From contig NZ_CP097121.1 in NCBI RefSeq assembly GCF_024029675.1, forward strand, positions 1,116,001 through 1,180,000: a stretch of DNA of 64,000 nucleotides. Reading direction: 5' to 3'. This stretch comes from Fructilactobacillus carniphilus. GTDB taxonomy: Bacteria > Bacillota > Bacilli > Lactobacillales > Lactobacillaceae. Both the position numbers and the translations under genes were made by a program. Within the stretch, counting starts at the first letter, position 1. Each line of letters opens with the position of its first letter. Shown here piece by piece: positions 36,165 to 45,298 of the stretch. The notes beneath the pieces were generated by a model. The model was not told where the DNA came from and made no database searches. It was given only the letters and a program-made list of their open reading frames with translations.

Positions 36165-38294
36165 ATGACCATTTTAGAAGCCGTGCTCATTTTACTCGGT
36201 CTAGTTTTAATTTCCAACGTTGCCAGCCACTACATCACGATTGTTCCCGTCAGTTTGATTCAAATCGCGCTCGGGGTAGGGATGGCCTTAATTTTCAACT
36301 TCAAAATTGACTTAGATACCACTTGGTTCCTCTTGCTGTTTATCGCGCCGTTGCTGTTTAACGACGGACGTGATTTCCCGAAAAAGGAACTCTGGGAGCT
36401 TCGGGGACCGATCTTTGAAAATGCCATTTGGCTGGTCTTTTTGACCACGATTGTTGGTGGTTTTCTCGTTAACTGGTTAATTCCCTCAATGCCATTGGCT
36501 GTTTGTTTTGCCCTGATTGCCATTCTGTCACCGACCGATCCAGTGGCAGTACAATCAATCTCCAAACGAGTTAACTTACCCAAAAGCATCCTTCACTTGG
36601 TCAGTGGTGAAAGCCTTATCAACGATGCCAGCGGTTTGATTGCCTTCAAATATGCAATTGCAGCCGTGGTAACCGGCTATTTTTCCATCTACAAAGCAGC
36701 CGGGGACTTCATCTACATGTCGCTGATGGGACTTTTCATTGGGTGGTTCCTGATGCAAATTCTCCTCTGGATTCGCAATAAACTCGATAGTATCAACTTT
36801 CACGATGCCATCTTTAGCGTCGTGCTCCAGATTCTAACCCCCTTTTTAATCTACGTCGTAGCCGAAGAATATCTTCACGCATCTGGGGTAATCGCAGTTG
36901 TTACCGCCGGGATTCTCGACCACCTACAAAGCAAGCGAGACGCCGGTCAAACGCCCGAAATTACGCTGCTTACCAATCGAACCTGGGACATCATCGTCTA
37001 CTGTCTAAACGGAGTGGTCTTCCTGATTCTCGGAATCGAACTTCCGATTGCCATGCGCAGCGTAATTAAAGGGAATAAATACGGAACTTTACAATCAATC
37101 GGCTATGCCTTCTTAATCTGGTTAATGATCTTGATTATTCGAGTCGTGTGGATTCTTGGTTACCAGTCTTTCTCCTACTACGTCACCAAAAAAGAAAAGA
37201 AGAAGCCCCAGTTTAAAATTGGACTCTTAGCTGGACTGTCTGGAGTTCGGGGCGCCATCACCATGGCCGGGGTGCTCTCTGTTCCCGCTATAATTGACAC
37301 CGGAGCACCATTCCCTGACCGAGCGTTAATGCTCTTTATTGCAGCGGGGGTGATCGTGATCAGTTTGATTGCCGCTTCGATTACCCTGCCCTTGATTGCT
37401 CCCGGGCAAGGTACCATCGAAACCCGAGCCTCTAGCATCAGAGATGATGAACCAGAAGACGACAATGAGGAAGAAAACGAGAAACAAAATAGTTCTTACG
37501 TCGGTTACGGTGTGGCCAAACTGTACATGATGAACTCGGCAATTGCCTATCTGGAATCCAACAAAACGGAATCAAACCAGCGGGCCGTATTTGACATCAT
37601 CATGGACTACGAAGCGTCAATTAGAAAACAACAACGGCGTTTCCACGATCGACCCGAAGTGACCAAGAATCTCAATGAAACCATTGCGCTCCGGCGGGTC
37701 GCCCTCAAGGGTCAACGCAACGCAATTGAGCAGCTTTACGAACAAAAACTCATCGGTCCTGACGCTTACTGGATTGCTTCCCGGCATTTGAATCAGCTTG
37801 AATACCGCTTAACCCAGATAACGGGTACCAAGCAAACCCGATTAAAAATTCAACACTTTAGCCTCTGGACCCGGTTTCTTCGGCTCGTTAAATTCTGGCA
37901 GTGGAATCAGGGTGAGAGTCAAAAGACGAAGGATGATCTCCGCTTAATCCAACGAGTTAGCTCACAGGGAGCCATCAAAGCCATTAATCAATTCTTGGAT
38001 CGTGACGATATTAACCGCAAGGACTTCTCAGCGCAAAACGTCCACTTCCTGTTGGTTTACTACCAAAATCAGATTCAGGAAGCCAAATTCTTCGGGGATA
38101 CCGAACAGGAAGAACAAAAGTACAATCGTCAGGTTCTCGAGTTAAAAACGCAGGCGTTAGAGGCCGAACGGAAAGCAATTGAAACATTGATTGATAACGG
38201 TCACATTTCCCGGAACATGGGCTTACATTTACGGCAAAACGTGAACTACGAAGAAACGATTTTACTCAATGACTACAAAAAGGAAGAAGATTAA
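36165..38294 (+). CDS. CPA1 family Na+/H+ antiporter (NhaP-type)
   Basis: A 709-residue protein: about twelve helices in residues 1-415 and a long cytoplasmic tail of about 290 residues. The ion-binding signature SPTDPVAVQSISKRV and GESLINDASGLIAFK are those of NhaP/NHE exchangers; a later GLSGVRGAITMAGVLS has the conserved Arg. The tail contains acidic DDEPEDDNEEENE and helical coiled-coil-like segments (QAQVLELKTQALEAERKAI-like), common in Firmicute members. It exchanges Na+ (or K+) for H+ for pH and salt homeostasis. AGGAGG precedes the ATG. Probably monocistronic. Confidence 0.93.
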   Translation: MTILEAVLILLGLVLISNVASHYITIVPVSLIQIALGVGMALIFNFKIDLDTTWFLLLFIAPLLFNDGRDFPKKELWELRGPIFENAIWLVFLTTIVGGFLVNWLIPSMPLAVCFALIAILSPTDPVAVQSISKRVNLPKSILHLVSGESLINDASGLIAFKYAIAAVVTGYFSIYKAAGDFIYMSLMGLFIGWFLMQILLWIRNKLDSINFHDAIFSVVLQILTPFLIYVVAEEYLHASGVIAVVTAGILDHLQSKRDAGQTPEITLLTNRTWDIIVYCLNGVVFLILGIELPIAMRSVIKGNKYGTLQSIGYAFLIWLMILIIRVVWILGYQSFSYYVTKKEKKKPQFKIGLLAGLSGVRGAITMAGVLSVPAIIDTGAPFPDRALMLFIAAGVIVISLIAASITLPLIAPGQGTIETRASSIRDDEPEDDNEEENEKQNSSYVGYGVAKLYMMNSAIAYLESNKTESNQRAVFDIIMDYEASIRKQQRRFHDRPEVTKNLNETIALRRVALKGQRNAIEQLYEQKLIGPDAYWIASRHLNQLEYRLTQITGTKQTRLKIQHFSLWTRFLRLVKFWQWNQGESQKTKDDLRLIQRVSSQGAIKAINQFLDRDDINRKDFSAQNVHFLLVYYQNQIQEAKFFGDTEQEEQKYNRQVLELKTQALEAERKAIETLIDNGHISRNMGLHLRQNVNYEETILLNDYKKEED

Positions 38295-38413
38295 AAATGA
38301 GCTTCTAGACGGAAGGTTTCAAATTATCATAAATATCCCTATTTATTCCAGTTGAAAATAGCAATACGTTTATTTTGATAACTTTATCAACCTTTGTAAA
38401 TTTTAATTTTTTC

Positions 38414-38441
38414 TTTCATTTTGCAGTTTATAGGTTATAAT
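38414..38441 (+). promoter_or_regulatory. Promoter of the WxL surface cluster
   Basis: TTTCAT and a perfect TATAAT (38436-38441) spaced 16 bases. The leader of about 85 bases carries a short hairpin at 38461-38477 (TGCATTG / CAGTGCA, one G-T pair) followed by five T, possibly a weak attenuator. Confidence 0.5.
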
Positions 38442-38530
38442 GGAACTGTACTATTAGATTTGCATTGCTTCAGTGCATTTTTAATATTCAAAGTTACACA
38501 TTTCTAAAATATTTTAGGGGGTCTTCAATT

Positions 38531-39229
38531 ATGAAGAAGAATAAACTTATCATTGGCGGAGTTGCTTCATTCGCCGCTGTACTTGGTTTAGCCGTTGCTG
38601 CACCTGCTGCACATGCCGCACCTGACAACAGCGCTTTACCACTTAACACCAGCACTACTCAAAATGATACAACTGGTAGCGTTGCTGCAACTTCAAATGC
38701 TCATGTAGCTGTTCAAAATGGTTTCTTGACTTTGAACCAAGTTCCTGATTTGAACTTCATGCCTACTAGCATGTCTAACTCAAACCAAACTCAAGGCTTG
38801 ATGAACAACAACACTGGTAACCAACAAAGCCAAATTTCTGTTACCGATAGCCGTGGTGCTGATGGTAAAGATACAACCGCTCAAAATGGTTGGAGATTAG
38901 ATGCTCAATTGGGTCAATTTACCAAAGAAAATAGTTCAGCCGCTACTACTTCTCCATGGACTATTAACTTGAAGAACACTGGTTATTCAAACAGTAAAGG
39001 AACTCGTGTTTCTGTGAACCCAGATGCACAAATCACTTCAAATGGTGGTAGTTCTAACGTTATTACTGCTGCCGCAAACCAAGGTCTTGGTACTACTACA
39101 ATCGACTACAGCAAACCAGGTTCACGGATTGCTAGTTTAGATGTTCCTGCTAACACCGATACTGGTGCATACGATGCCCCTATCACTTGGACATTAAGCG
39201 CCGGAACATCTGCAAACCCTACTAAATAA
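38531..39229 (+). CDS. WxL domain surface protein
   Basis: A 232-residue secreted protein. The signal peptide has a KKNK start and an Ala-rich core ending AHA about residue 29. The mature part is a C-terminal WxL domain with the two motifs NGWRLDAQLGQF (Trp about 120) and PITWTLSAG (Trp about 219). WxL domains bind peptidoglycan non-covalently and interact with DUF916 proteins, which follow in this cluster. The ATG at 38531 has AGGGGG nine bases upstream; the frame is open further upstream without a plausible start. The codon usage (GCT, GGT, AAC, CAA) suggests high expression. Confidence 0.93.
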   Translation: MKKNKLIIGGVASFAAVLGLAVAAPAAHAAPDNSALPLNTSTTQNDTTGSVAATSNAHVAVQNGFLTLNQVPDLNFMPTSMSNSNQTQGLMNNNTGNQQSQISVTDSRGADGKDTTAQNGWRLDAQLGQFTKENSSAATTSPWTINLKNTGYSNSKGTRVSVNPDAQITSNGGSSNVITAAANQGLGTTTIDYSKPGSRIASLDVPANTDTGAYDAPITWTLSAGTSANPTK

Positions 39230-39250
39230 GGGTTTCATGTTTCCATAGTT

Positions 39251-39295
39251 AAAAAAAGGGAACCACTTATTTTGTAATGAGTGTTTCCCTTTTTT
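39251..39295 (+). terminator. Terminator (probably partial) after the first WxL gene
   Basis: An A-tract with GGGAA..CACT and AGTG.TTCCC arms followed by six T. Genes downstream continue the same cluster, so some read-through is likely and would give an expression gradient. Confidence 0.75.
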
Positions 39296-39323
39296 ACTAA
39301 ATAAATAGAAGTAGAGGAAGATT

Positions 39324-40352
39324 ATGATTTCAAAGCATCACAAGTTAAAATTATTATTGGGAGTCGCTTTCTTTTCCTTCCTGTTTACATTGTTAGCTCC
39401 AGTTGTCCATGCTACTCCCGGACCTGGGGTAGCGGTTAAACCAAATTATCCAGCAACCGAAATTGAAAGAGGAGGTTCATTCTTCTTCAAAACCAAGCCG
39501 GGTGAACCGCAAACCATTACAATGGACGTTGCAAATTTGGCTAATTATTCGCAAACTTTAAGGATTGAACCAACCACTGCCTACACTTCCAAGGATGGTG
39601 CGATTACCTATAACCCTGGAAAAGTTCCTCATGATAAAACGCTAAAGTATAAAATGCGCGATTTGATTAAGGAAAAGAAACAAGTTATTACAGTTGGTGC
39701 CAATAAAACCAAACAAGTTAGCTTCACCGTTGTTCCACCTAAAAAAGACTATAAAGGGATTATTCTCGGTGCGTTATACGTTAAAACCGAAAATAAAAAC
39801 GACAACGTTAACGCTAACAACATCAACATTAATAACAAGATGGCTTTAGTAATGCCGGTCATGATTAAGTCCCAAGATAAAAAAGTTAATCCTAAGTTAA
39901 CCGCTCTTAGCATCAAACCTAACAAGAGTGGCTCTCAAACCATCATTAACACTAAGTTGGCTAACGAGCGCCCAACTACGATTCAAGGATTACAAATTAA
40001 GGACCGAATCTACCGGAAGGGTAATCCTAAGAAAACTTTGTCTAAGAATAAATTATATCAACTGAGCATGGCTCCTAATTCCAATTTTCAAACACGGAAT
40101 GACTTTGGAAAAAATGCCCTACTGCCTGGAACATATCACTTGAGTTTACGTGCTCATGATGAAAATGGTAATCACTGGAAAATTGAAAAGGACTTTACGG
40201 TTTCAATCAAGGATTCAGTAATTTACAACAATAACAACTGGTGGTGGATTGCTCTTCTGATTGCCCTTCTATTAATCATTCTGCTTTTGCTGTACTTAAT
40301 TTACAGACAAAAGAAGAAGCAAAAGGAACTCCTTCAAGACCAAGAAAAATAG
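39324..40352 (+). CDS. DUF916/DUF3324 cell-surface protein with C-terminal membrane anchor
   Basis: A 342-residue protein with a signal peptide (cleavage near VVHA), an extracellular DUF916 domain (GVAVKPNYPATEIERGGSFFFKTKPGEPQ and on), a DUF3324-like second domain (about 190-290), and a C-terminal helix (WWWIALLIALLLIILLLLYLIY, about 306-328) before a basic tail RQKKKQKELL. This is the WxL-interacting subunit (CscA type) that anchors the WxL assembly in the membrane. The LPXTG gene starts 12 bases downstream. Confidence 0.9.
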   Translation: MISKHHKLKLLLGVAFFSFLFTLLAPVVHATPGPGVAVKPNYPATEIERGGSFFFKTKPGEPQTITMDVANLANYSQTLRIEPTTAYTSKDGAITYNPGKVPHDKTLKYKMRDLIKEKKQVITVGANKTKQVSFTVVPPKKDYKGIILGALYVKTENKNDNVNANNININNKMALVMPVMIKSQDKKVNPKLTALSIKPNKSGSQTIINTKLANERPTTIQGLQIKDRIYRKGNPKKTLSKNKLYQLSMAPNSNFQTRNDFGKNALLPGTYHLSLRAHDENGNHWKIEKDFTVSIKDSVIYNNNNWWWIALLIALLLIILLLLYLIYRQKKKQKELLQDQEK

Positions 40353-40364
40353 GTAGGTGATTAG

Positions 40365-40763
40365 ATGAAGCTTGATAAACAAAAGGCGCTCTTATTTGCT
40401 GTTTTAGGACTTGCTTTAATTGCCATCATTTTTGGGACGAGTAGTATTTATGCTGATAATCAAACCAATAACAATTCAGCTAAAAGTACAGCAGCAGTTA
40501 GCGTTGGCAAAAAAAATAACAACGAAAAACCTAAGCAAGAAAAGAAGCCTGACAAAACAAAGGAACAACCTAAAAAAGAAACTCCTGCTCCCATGGCTAG
40601 TGTAAAGCCAGCTCCCGTAACGGAACTTCCACAGACAGGACAGTTCCTCCACATTGGAGTAACTGCCACTGGAATTATGGTGCTCTTTTTAGTTGTTTTA
40701 ATTGTGCTTAACAGCCAATTCCAAACTAAGCTTCAAAAATTGGCCAAGAGCCATGAGAACTAA
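40365..40763 (+). CDS. Small LPXTG-anchored protein of the WxL cluster (CscB type)
   Basis: A 132-residue protein with an N-terminal signal/membrane segment (about 8-29), a Lys/Pro/Glu-rich stalk (residues about 47-80, GKKNNNEKPKQEKKPDKTKE), and a sortase motif LPQTG (about 91-95) followed by a hydrophobic helix. The tail after the helix (NSQFQTKLQKLAKSHEN) is unusually long and not simply basic. It is presumably linked covalently to peptidoglycan by sortase A and holds the complex at the wall. TAGGTAGGTGA precedes the ATG. Confidence 0.88.
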   Translation: MKLDKQKALLFAVLGLALIAIIFGTSSIYADNQTNNNSAKSTAAVSVGKKNNNEKPKQEKKPDKTKEQPKKETPAPMASVKPAPVTELPQTGQFLHIGVTATGIMVLFLVVLIVLNSQFQTKLQKLAKSHEN

Positions 40764-41610
40764 AACTTGGTTTACGCTAGCCTTAGTGTGCATAACAACG
40801 ATCGTTACGGTAAGCTTGCCGAGTTTTAGTCATGCCCAGTCTGTTCCTAGTGACTTTTCCGTGACGCCACAATTGGGAGGCTTACCACTCCAAAAAGGTG
40901 CTGGCTACTTTGCTCTCCGGTCCAAGGATCATACGACCTACAAACTACCTTTGTTGGTCACGAATGATAGCAATCAACAACTACATGTGACGACCCGGCT
41001 CAACAATGCCGTGACGTCCCCTAATGGTACGATCAACTATCAAGATTCATCGGCCCAACCGCGTGGCAAGCAAAGTCTCACTAATAAAGTAATTGGCAAG
41101 CGGACCAAGCACGTTACCGTTGCCCCCCATTCGAATCAGGTTGTTACCTACCAGATTAATTCAGGGAATCAGGGACGGGGAATTACGTTAGGAGGCATTA
41201 CTGCCACCGCACCAGTTGGTCAGACTAACCACGTTCAAAATGATGTGACCTTTGTAACTGGTGTATCCTTAAACGCTCAGAAAAATCAACCAAATTTACA
41301 GCAGCTACGCCTGACTAAAGTTGAAGTTGCTCCCCTAGCAACCTCCGCAACGGTCGTTGCTAGGATTAGCAATAACCATCCCCAATTGTTGCAACATCTA
41401 CGGGGAAAGATAACGCTAGAACAAGGTTCTAAAATTATCAGCTCTAAACGTTTAACCAACGTTAACATTGCTCCCAATTCAAGGGTGAAATTTGATTTGC
41501 CCCCGAAAAAGGTTGCGACTGGTAATTATCAGGTAGTGGTCAAGCTTCAGGGTCATGGTCAAAATCTGAACGTCCACCGTAACATATCAATTAAACAAGC
41601 TTTAAATTAA
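40753..41610 (+). CDS. DUF916-like secreted protein without a membrane anchor
   Basis: About 285 residues from ATG 40753, which overlaps the stop of the LPXTG gene by 11 bases (translational coupling). Signal peptide (MRTKTWFTLALVCITT, cleavage after SHA). The mature part resembles DUF916/DUF3324 proteins (DFSVTPQLGGLPLQKGAGYF, RGITLGGITATAPVG, and a final KLQGHGQNLNVHRNISI) but has no C-terminal helix. The related gene at 39324 has one. It may be a soluble partner or chaperone of WxL proteins. The frame extends upstream to 40702 with no signal peptide, so I prefer 40753. Confidence 0.78.
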   Translation: MRTKTWFTLALVCITTIVTVSLPSFSHAQSVPSDFSVTPQLGGLPLQKGAGYFALRSKDHTTYKLPLLVTNDSNQQLHVTTRLNNAVTSPNGTINYQDSSAQPRGKQSLTNKVIGKRTKHVTVAPHSNQVVTYQINSGNQGRGITLGGITATAPVGQTNHVQNDVTFVTGVSLNAQKNQPNLQQLRLTKVEVAPLATSATVVARISNNHPQLLQHLRGKITLEQGSKIISSKRLTNVNIAPNSRVKFDLPPKKVATGNYQVVVKLQGHGQNLNVHRNISIKQALN

Positions 41611-41654
41611 AGTCATGAGCCTTTAATATCATTCAAAGAAAGGAGGTCAACACC

Positions 41655-44375
41655 ATTAAAAAGTTAAAAAAATTGCTAGCAAGTGGGGCGCTCGGTTTAA
41701 TTACCATGGGAGGTTTGCTCTCAGGAGTAGCCCCAGCTGCGCATGCTAGTAATGATCTCAACATCCCAGCTCCGCCTGAATCAGGTCCTAGTATGAGTAA
41801 TTTTACGTACAAAGGAAATCCACCTGCTGCACTTGATTATCCTAATGCCCAAGTAGTTACTGATTATTCCAAAGGCCAATCCCGTGGATTATGGTGGAAA
41901 AATCAAGTTGATTTATCGAGACAGTTTACTCTGAAGTTCTATATCTACATTGCTTCCGATGATCCGGAAAATGCAGCCGATGGTTTAACCTTTACGTTGC
42001 AAAACGATCAGAATCAAATTTCCACCGACAAAAAGGGATCTGTTGCTACGGGAACTAACGGTGAATCATTAGGTGCCTACGGTAATTTCCGTAATTTTAG
42101 TGAATATTATCCTGACTTAAATGGCGCTAAATCTGCTTATGATTCCTCTAAGCAAATAATTAGAAATGCTATGTCGTTAGAATTTGACCCATACTACAAC
42201 GGAGATTATAGTGATGCTTATCAGATTGAAAAGAATTCGGCTGCAAAGTCGCATTTAGCATTTACGCTTCCTGATAAAAACCACATTAACGTCCACAAGT
42301 TTGGTAGTGGCTATTTCACAGGAATTAATCACTATGGTAGTGGAAGCCAGTGGTACCAAAACCAACCTAGCGGCAGCAATTCTCTTAATCCGTTCCCTAA
42401 TGCCAACGATAATTATGGAGCTGTTCCAGCTCCTAGTATGGTGGGAAATACCAAGAGTTCTGGAATTGATAAACCACGTTGGGAACCAGTTGTTTATACT
42501 TGGAACCCCGATAAAAGTGGAACTACCGGAAGTGCTACTGCAACGTTTGGTTACTCTGACTCCAGTAAAAATACCAATAACTTTCAACAGTTGAAACTTT
42601 CTTCTCCAACCATTAACATCGCCGATACCTTTGGCCCTGAGAAAAAAGCTTACTGGGGAATGACTGGTTCGACTGGTGATAACTACATGATTAGTGCTAT
42701 TTCAGCTTCTGATATCCCTGGGACTCCAGGAGTTAGTAAAACAGCTGCTGATTTAACCAAGTTAGGTCAACAAGGTCTCCGAATTAGTAAAAAGGACGGT
42801 GGAACTGTTGTACCAAAGACTGATGAAACTGGATTGCTTCCGGATGATCATTCTTTAACTACCGAAGAACTAATGCATGCCTTATCATTTGACTCGCAAT
42901 TTACCGGAGACGATGGTAACAAATACCCTGTCTTCCGGAATATTATTGATAAAGCGGACGTTGGAGATATTCTTCTTTATCGGTCTGATATCTATAACTA
43001 CTACGATAGTATTTATAATCCTAAGGATCCCGATTTAGGAAATCATTGGTTAGATGTTCATGTAACTGATGACTTGCCTAAACAATTGCGGTTATTGGAC
43101 GGAAGTGAGGACGTAAACCTCTACTACCCTGATATCCCACCAATTAAGAAGGATGCTGAAAAACCGACTCCACAATCACACGGCTTCAAAGCAGCATTGA
43201 TTTCCGATCAACTGGATTCAGGGCAACAAGCTGTAGTTAATACGGTGAAAGCTTCTGGCTCTAACTTCGCAGATAAAACACCAATTGAATCTAGTGATGT
43301 GAAAGTAATCCCGAGTCATCGTCCACCTGGTAGACCATCGATCTACATTAATAATCAGATGCAAAACGTGACCCAAAATATGCAAGATTGGTCTGACCAA
43401 TTGTATAACGTTCGAGATTACGATAACATCAACTATCGGATTCCACTGTATAACTTTAGTCAAGTTCCGTTAATCAATGGTCAATACACCTTCTACTTAC
43501 CAAGTCTCAAGGATAACAATCCAAATAACTTGAAACTCCAGTTTGAGGGTCAGGATATTCCTTATGATTCAACGGACAAATCTAACGGTCTGCATTACAC
43601 CATAAGTGATGATAATCTCACCCAGAATGATGGATCGACTTACAAGAACTGTAAGAAGATTGTGATTAAAGGTTTGCCAACTCTCGACGCTTACTCGACC
43701 AAGAACATCACGGCTAACGTGAACCTCGGTGAAAATCAAGGGAAGTACTTCTCAAGTACGCCGAAATTAACTGGGCAATCGCAAGGTGGGGATCAGACTT
43801 CCACGTATTATGGTAAAGAAGAAATTTATAACCTAAATGCTGGAAATCTAAAAATTGCTCCGATGAGTTTTGAATACGGAACGCATGCTTTCTTTACCCC
43901 TAACTCAGATATGCTTCCCCTTGATACTTACACCTTTGACGAATCCGGTAACCCGGTTCTGACCACGCCTCGAATCAATCCTAAGCTTGGTTACCAGGCT
44001 CTTTCCATTAAGGATACCCGGCAAAAAGCTGAACGAAAAGAATACTCAATTAGTCTGTCACAGGCTAAAGACAACAGCCAAAGTGTGGCAGGTCAACTAA
44101 GTAACGCTGACGTCATCGGAACCAAAGATTCGCCGTTCCAGTTAGTTTACTTCGATGGTAAAGGAGATAAGCATCCCCTCACCCCTGGAAATAACGACAA
44201 TGTGAACGTTTATTCCTCTGGTGATAATTTACCAGATCTAAAGAGTGTGGATTGGAATAGTCGCAACGGTTTGAAGTTAAATGTACGTAAAGCTCCTGAT
44301 GCTCCGCAAAGTGGGCAAAAGAGCGACTACGGTGCTACTTTAAACTGGACCGTGAACTCCACAGAAACTCCTTAG
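41655..44375 (+). CDS. L-type lectin / WxL-like large surface protein, apparent ATT start
   Basis: About 906 residues. The only start that fits is ATT at 41655, eight bases after a perfect AGGAGG (41641-41646). It gives the n-region KKLKK before a signal peptide ending AAHA. The first ATG/GTG/TTG in frame is a TTG at 41673, which has no Shine-Dalgarno and would remove the basic n-region. An upstream in-frame TGA at 41616 rules out a longer start. After the signal comes a bacterial L-type lectin domain (about 45-270; RGLWWKNQVDLSRQFTLKFY, DGLTFTLQND). Several repeat-like beta regions follow, then a final LNWTVNSTETP resembling the second WxL motif. Probably a carbohydrate-binding adhesin (CscD-like role). 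Confidence 0.85.
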   Translation: MKKLKKLLASGALGLITMGGLLSGVAPAAHASNDLNIPAPPESGPSMSNFTYKGNPPAALDYPNAQVVTDYSKGQSRGLWWKNQVDLSRQFTLKFYIYIASDDPENAADGLTFTLQNDQNQISTDKKGSVATGTNGESLGAYGNFRNFSEYYPDLNGAKSAYDSSKQIIRNAMSLEFDPYYNGDYSDAYQIEKNSAAKSHLAFTLPDKNHINVHKFGSGYFTGINHYGSGSQWYQNQPSGSNSLNPFPNANDNYGAVPAPSMVGNTKSSGIDKPRWEPVVYTWNPDKSGTTGSATATFGYSDSSKNTNNFQQLKLSSPTINIADTFGPEKKAYWGMTGSTGDNYMISAISASDIPGTPGVSKTAADLTKLGQQGLRISKKDGGTVVPKTDETGLLPDDHSLTTEELMHALSFDSQFTGDDGNKYPVFRNIIDKADVGDILLYRSDIYNYYDSIYNPKDPDLGNHWLDVHVTDDLPKQLRLLDGSEDVNLYYPDIPPIKKDAEKPTPQSHGFKAALISDQLDSGQQAVVNTVKASGSNFADKTPIESSDVKVIPSHRPPGRPSIYINNQMQNVTQNMQDWSDQLYNVRDYDNINYRIPLYNFSQVPLINGQYTFYLPSLKDNNPNNLKLQFEGQDIPYDSTDKSNGLHYTISDDNLTQNDGSTYKNCKKIVIKGLPTLDAYSTKNITANVNLGENQGKYFSSTPKLTGQSQGGDQTSTYYGKEEIYNLNAGNLKIAPMSFEYGTHAFFTPNSDMLPLDTYTFDESGNPVLTTPRINPKLGYQALSIKDTRQKAERKEYSISLSQAKDNSQSVAGQLSNADVIGTKDSPFQLVYFDGKGDKHPLTPGNNDNVNVYSSGDNLPDLKSVDWNSRNGLKLNVRKAPDAPQSGQKSDYGATLNWTVNSTETP

Positions 44376-44393
44376 TTCAATCCTATAAACATG

Positions 44394-44433
44394 AAAAGGG
44401 ACCCTCGAGCAACTGCCCGAGGGTCCCTTTTTT
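44394..44433. terminator. Terminator closing the WxL cluster (also serves metF)
   Basis: AAAAGGGACCCTCG and CGAGGGTCCCTTTTTT arms around a 10-base loop; G+C-rich and symmetric. Confidence 0.92.
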
Positions 44434-44440
44434 GTTGGGT

Positions 44441-45265
44441 TTATTTAATTGTTTTCCAAATGGTTTGTAATAGTTGCACGTCGTTAAAAGTATAAATTTG
44501 AACGCCTACACCCACTCGTTGCAAGCTGTAAATTTGTTCCAGAGCCACCTGAATTCCAATGGCTCGTAACTCTGATTCCGTCTGGGCTACTGCTAATCGA
44601 TTTTTAAGCTCCATCGGTAAAGGATGTCCCAGCATGATTTCAGCCTGCTGAATTCGGGTTTGACTCGTCAACGGTAATACCCCCACTACCACAGGAACTC
44701 GGATATCAGCAATATGAATGCGGTCTAACCACCTGAAAATAGTTGGTACATCAAAACAAAATTGAGTAAACAACTCCGTGGCTCCAGCCTGGACCTTAGC
44801 CCGTAAATAAAAAAGTTCCGTTCCCCAACTATCCGATTCCGGATGACGCTCAGGATAGGCCGCAGCAGCAATTTTCAATTGACTGTGTTGCTTAATGTAC
44901 CGGATTAAGTTAGTTGCGTGCGGAAAATAGCCCGTGGGTCGTTGGTGGTGGTTTACATCACCACGTAAGGCGAGCACCCGTTTAACTCCTAATCGCGTTA
45001 ATTCATGCAGTTCCTGGGTTATTGCAGTGGGAGTTTTGTACAACCCGGTGAGATGGGGAAGCACCTGCAGCTGGTTTCGTTCCAGTTGTTGAATCAAATC
45101 ATATGGTTTTCCTGGATTATCTTTTCCACCGGCACTCCATGTAACCGAGACAAAGTCAGGACGGATGGTGGTTCCTATTCCACTAGCTTCGATAAACCGT
45201 TGATTAGCAAGCGATGTTGTTGCTGGCGAAATTTCAATCCCAAGTGGTGATGTCATCATAGCCAT
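44441..45265 (-). CDS. metF: Methylenetetrahydrofolate reductase
   Basis: A 274-residue FAD-dependent reductase making 5-methyl-THF from 5,10-methylene-THF for methionine synthesis. Visible are GIEISPA near the N-terminus (catalytic Glu), DFVSVTWSAGG, VLPHLTG, RVLALRGD, AAAAYPERHPES and FTQFCFD. Length fits the bacterial enzyme (about 280-300), slightly short at the end. Three ATGs (45265, 45259, 45256) are possible; GAGG lies five bases before the first. No metE or other methionine gene is next to it, which is unusual because metE-metF pairs are common. Confidence 0.9.
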   Translation of the reverse strand: MAMMTSPLGIEISPATTSLANQRFIEASGIGTTIRPDFVSVTWSAGGKDNPGKPYDLIQQLERNQLQVLPHLTGLYKTPTAITQELHELTRLGVKRVLALRGDVNHHQRPTGYFPHATNLIRYIKQHSQLKIAAAAYPERHPESDSWGTELFYLRAKVQAGATELFTQFCFDVPTIFRWLDRIHIADIRVPVVVGVLPLTSQTRIQQAEIMLGHPLPMELKNRLAVAQTESELRAIGIQVALEQIYSLQRVGVGVQIYTFNDVQLLQTIWKTIK

Positions 45266-45298
45266 CCCTTCCTCTAATTCTCTTTATTCCCAACCGAA

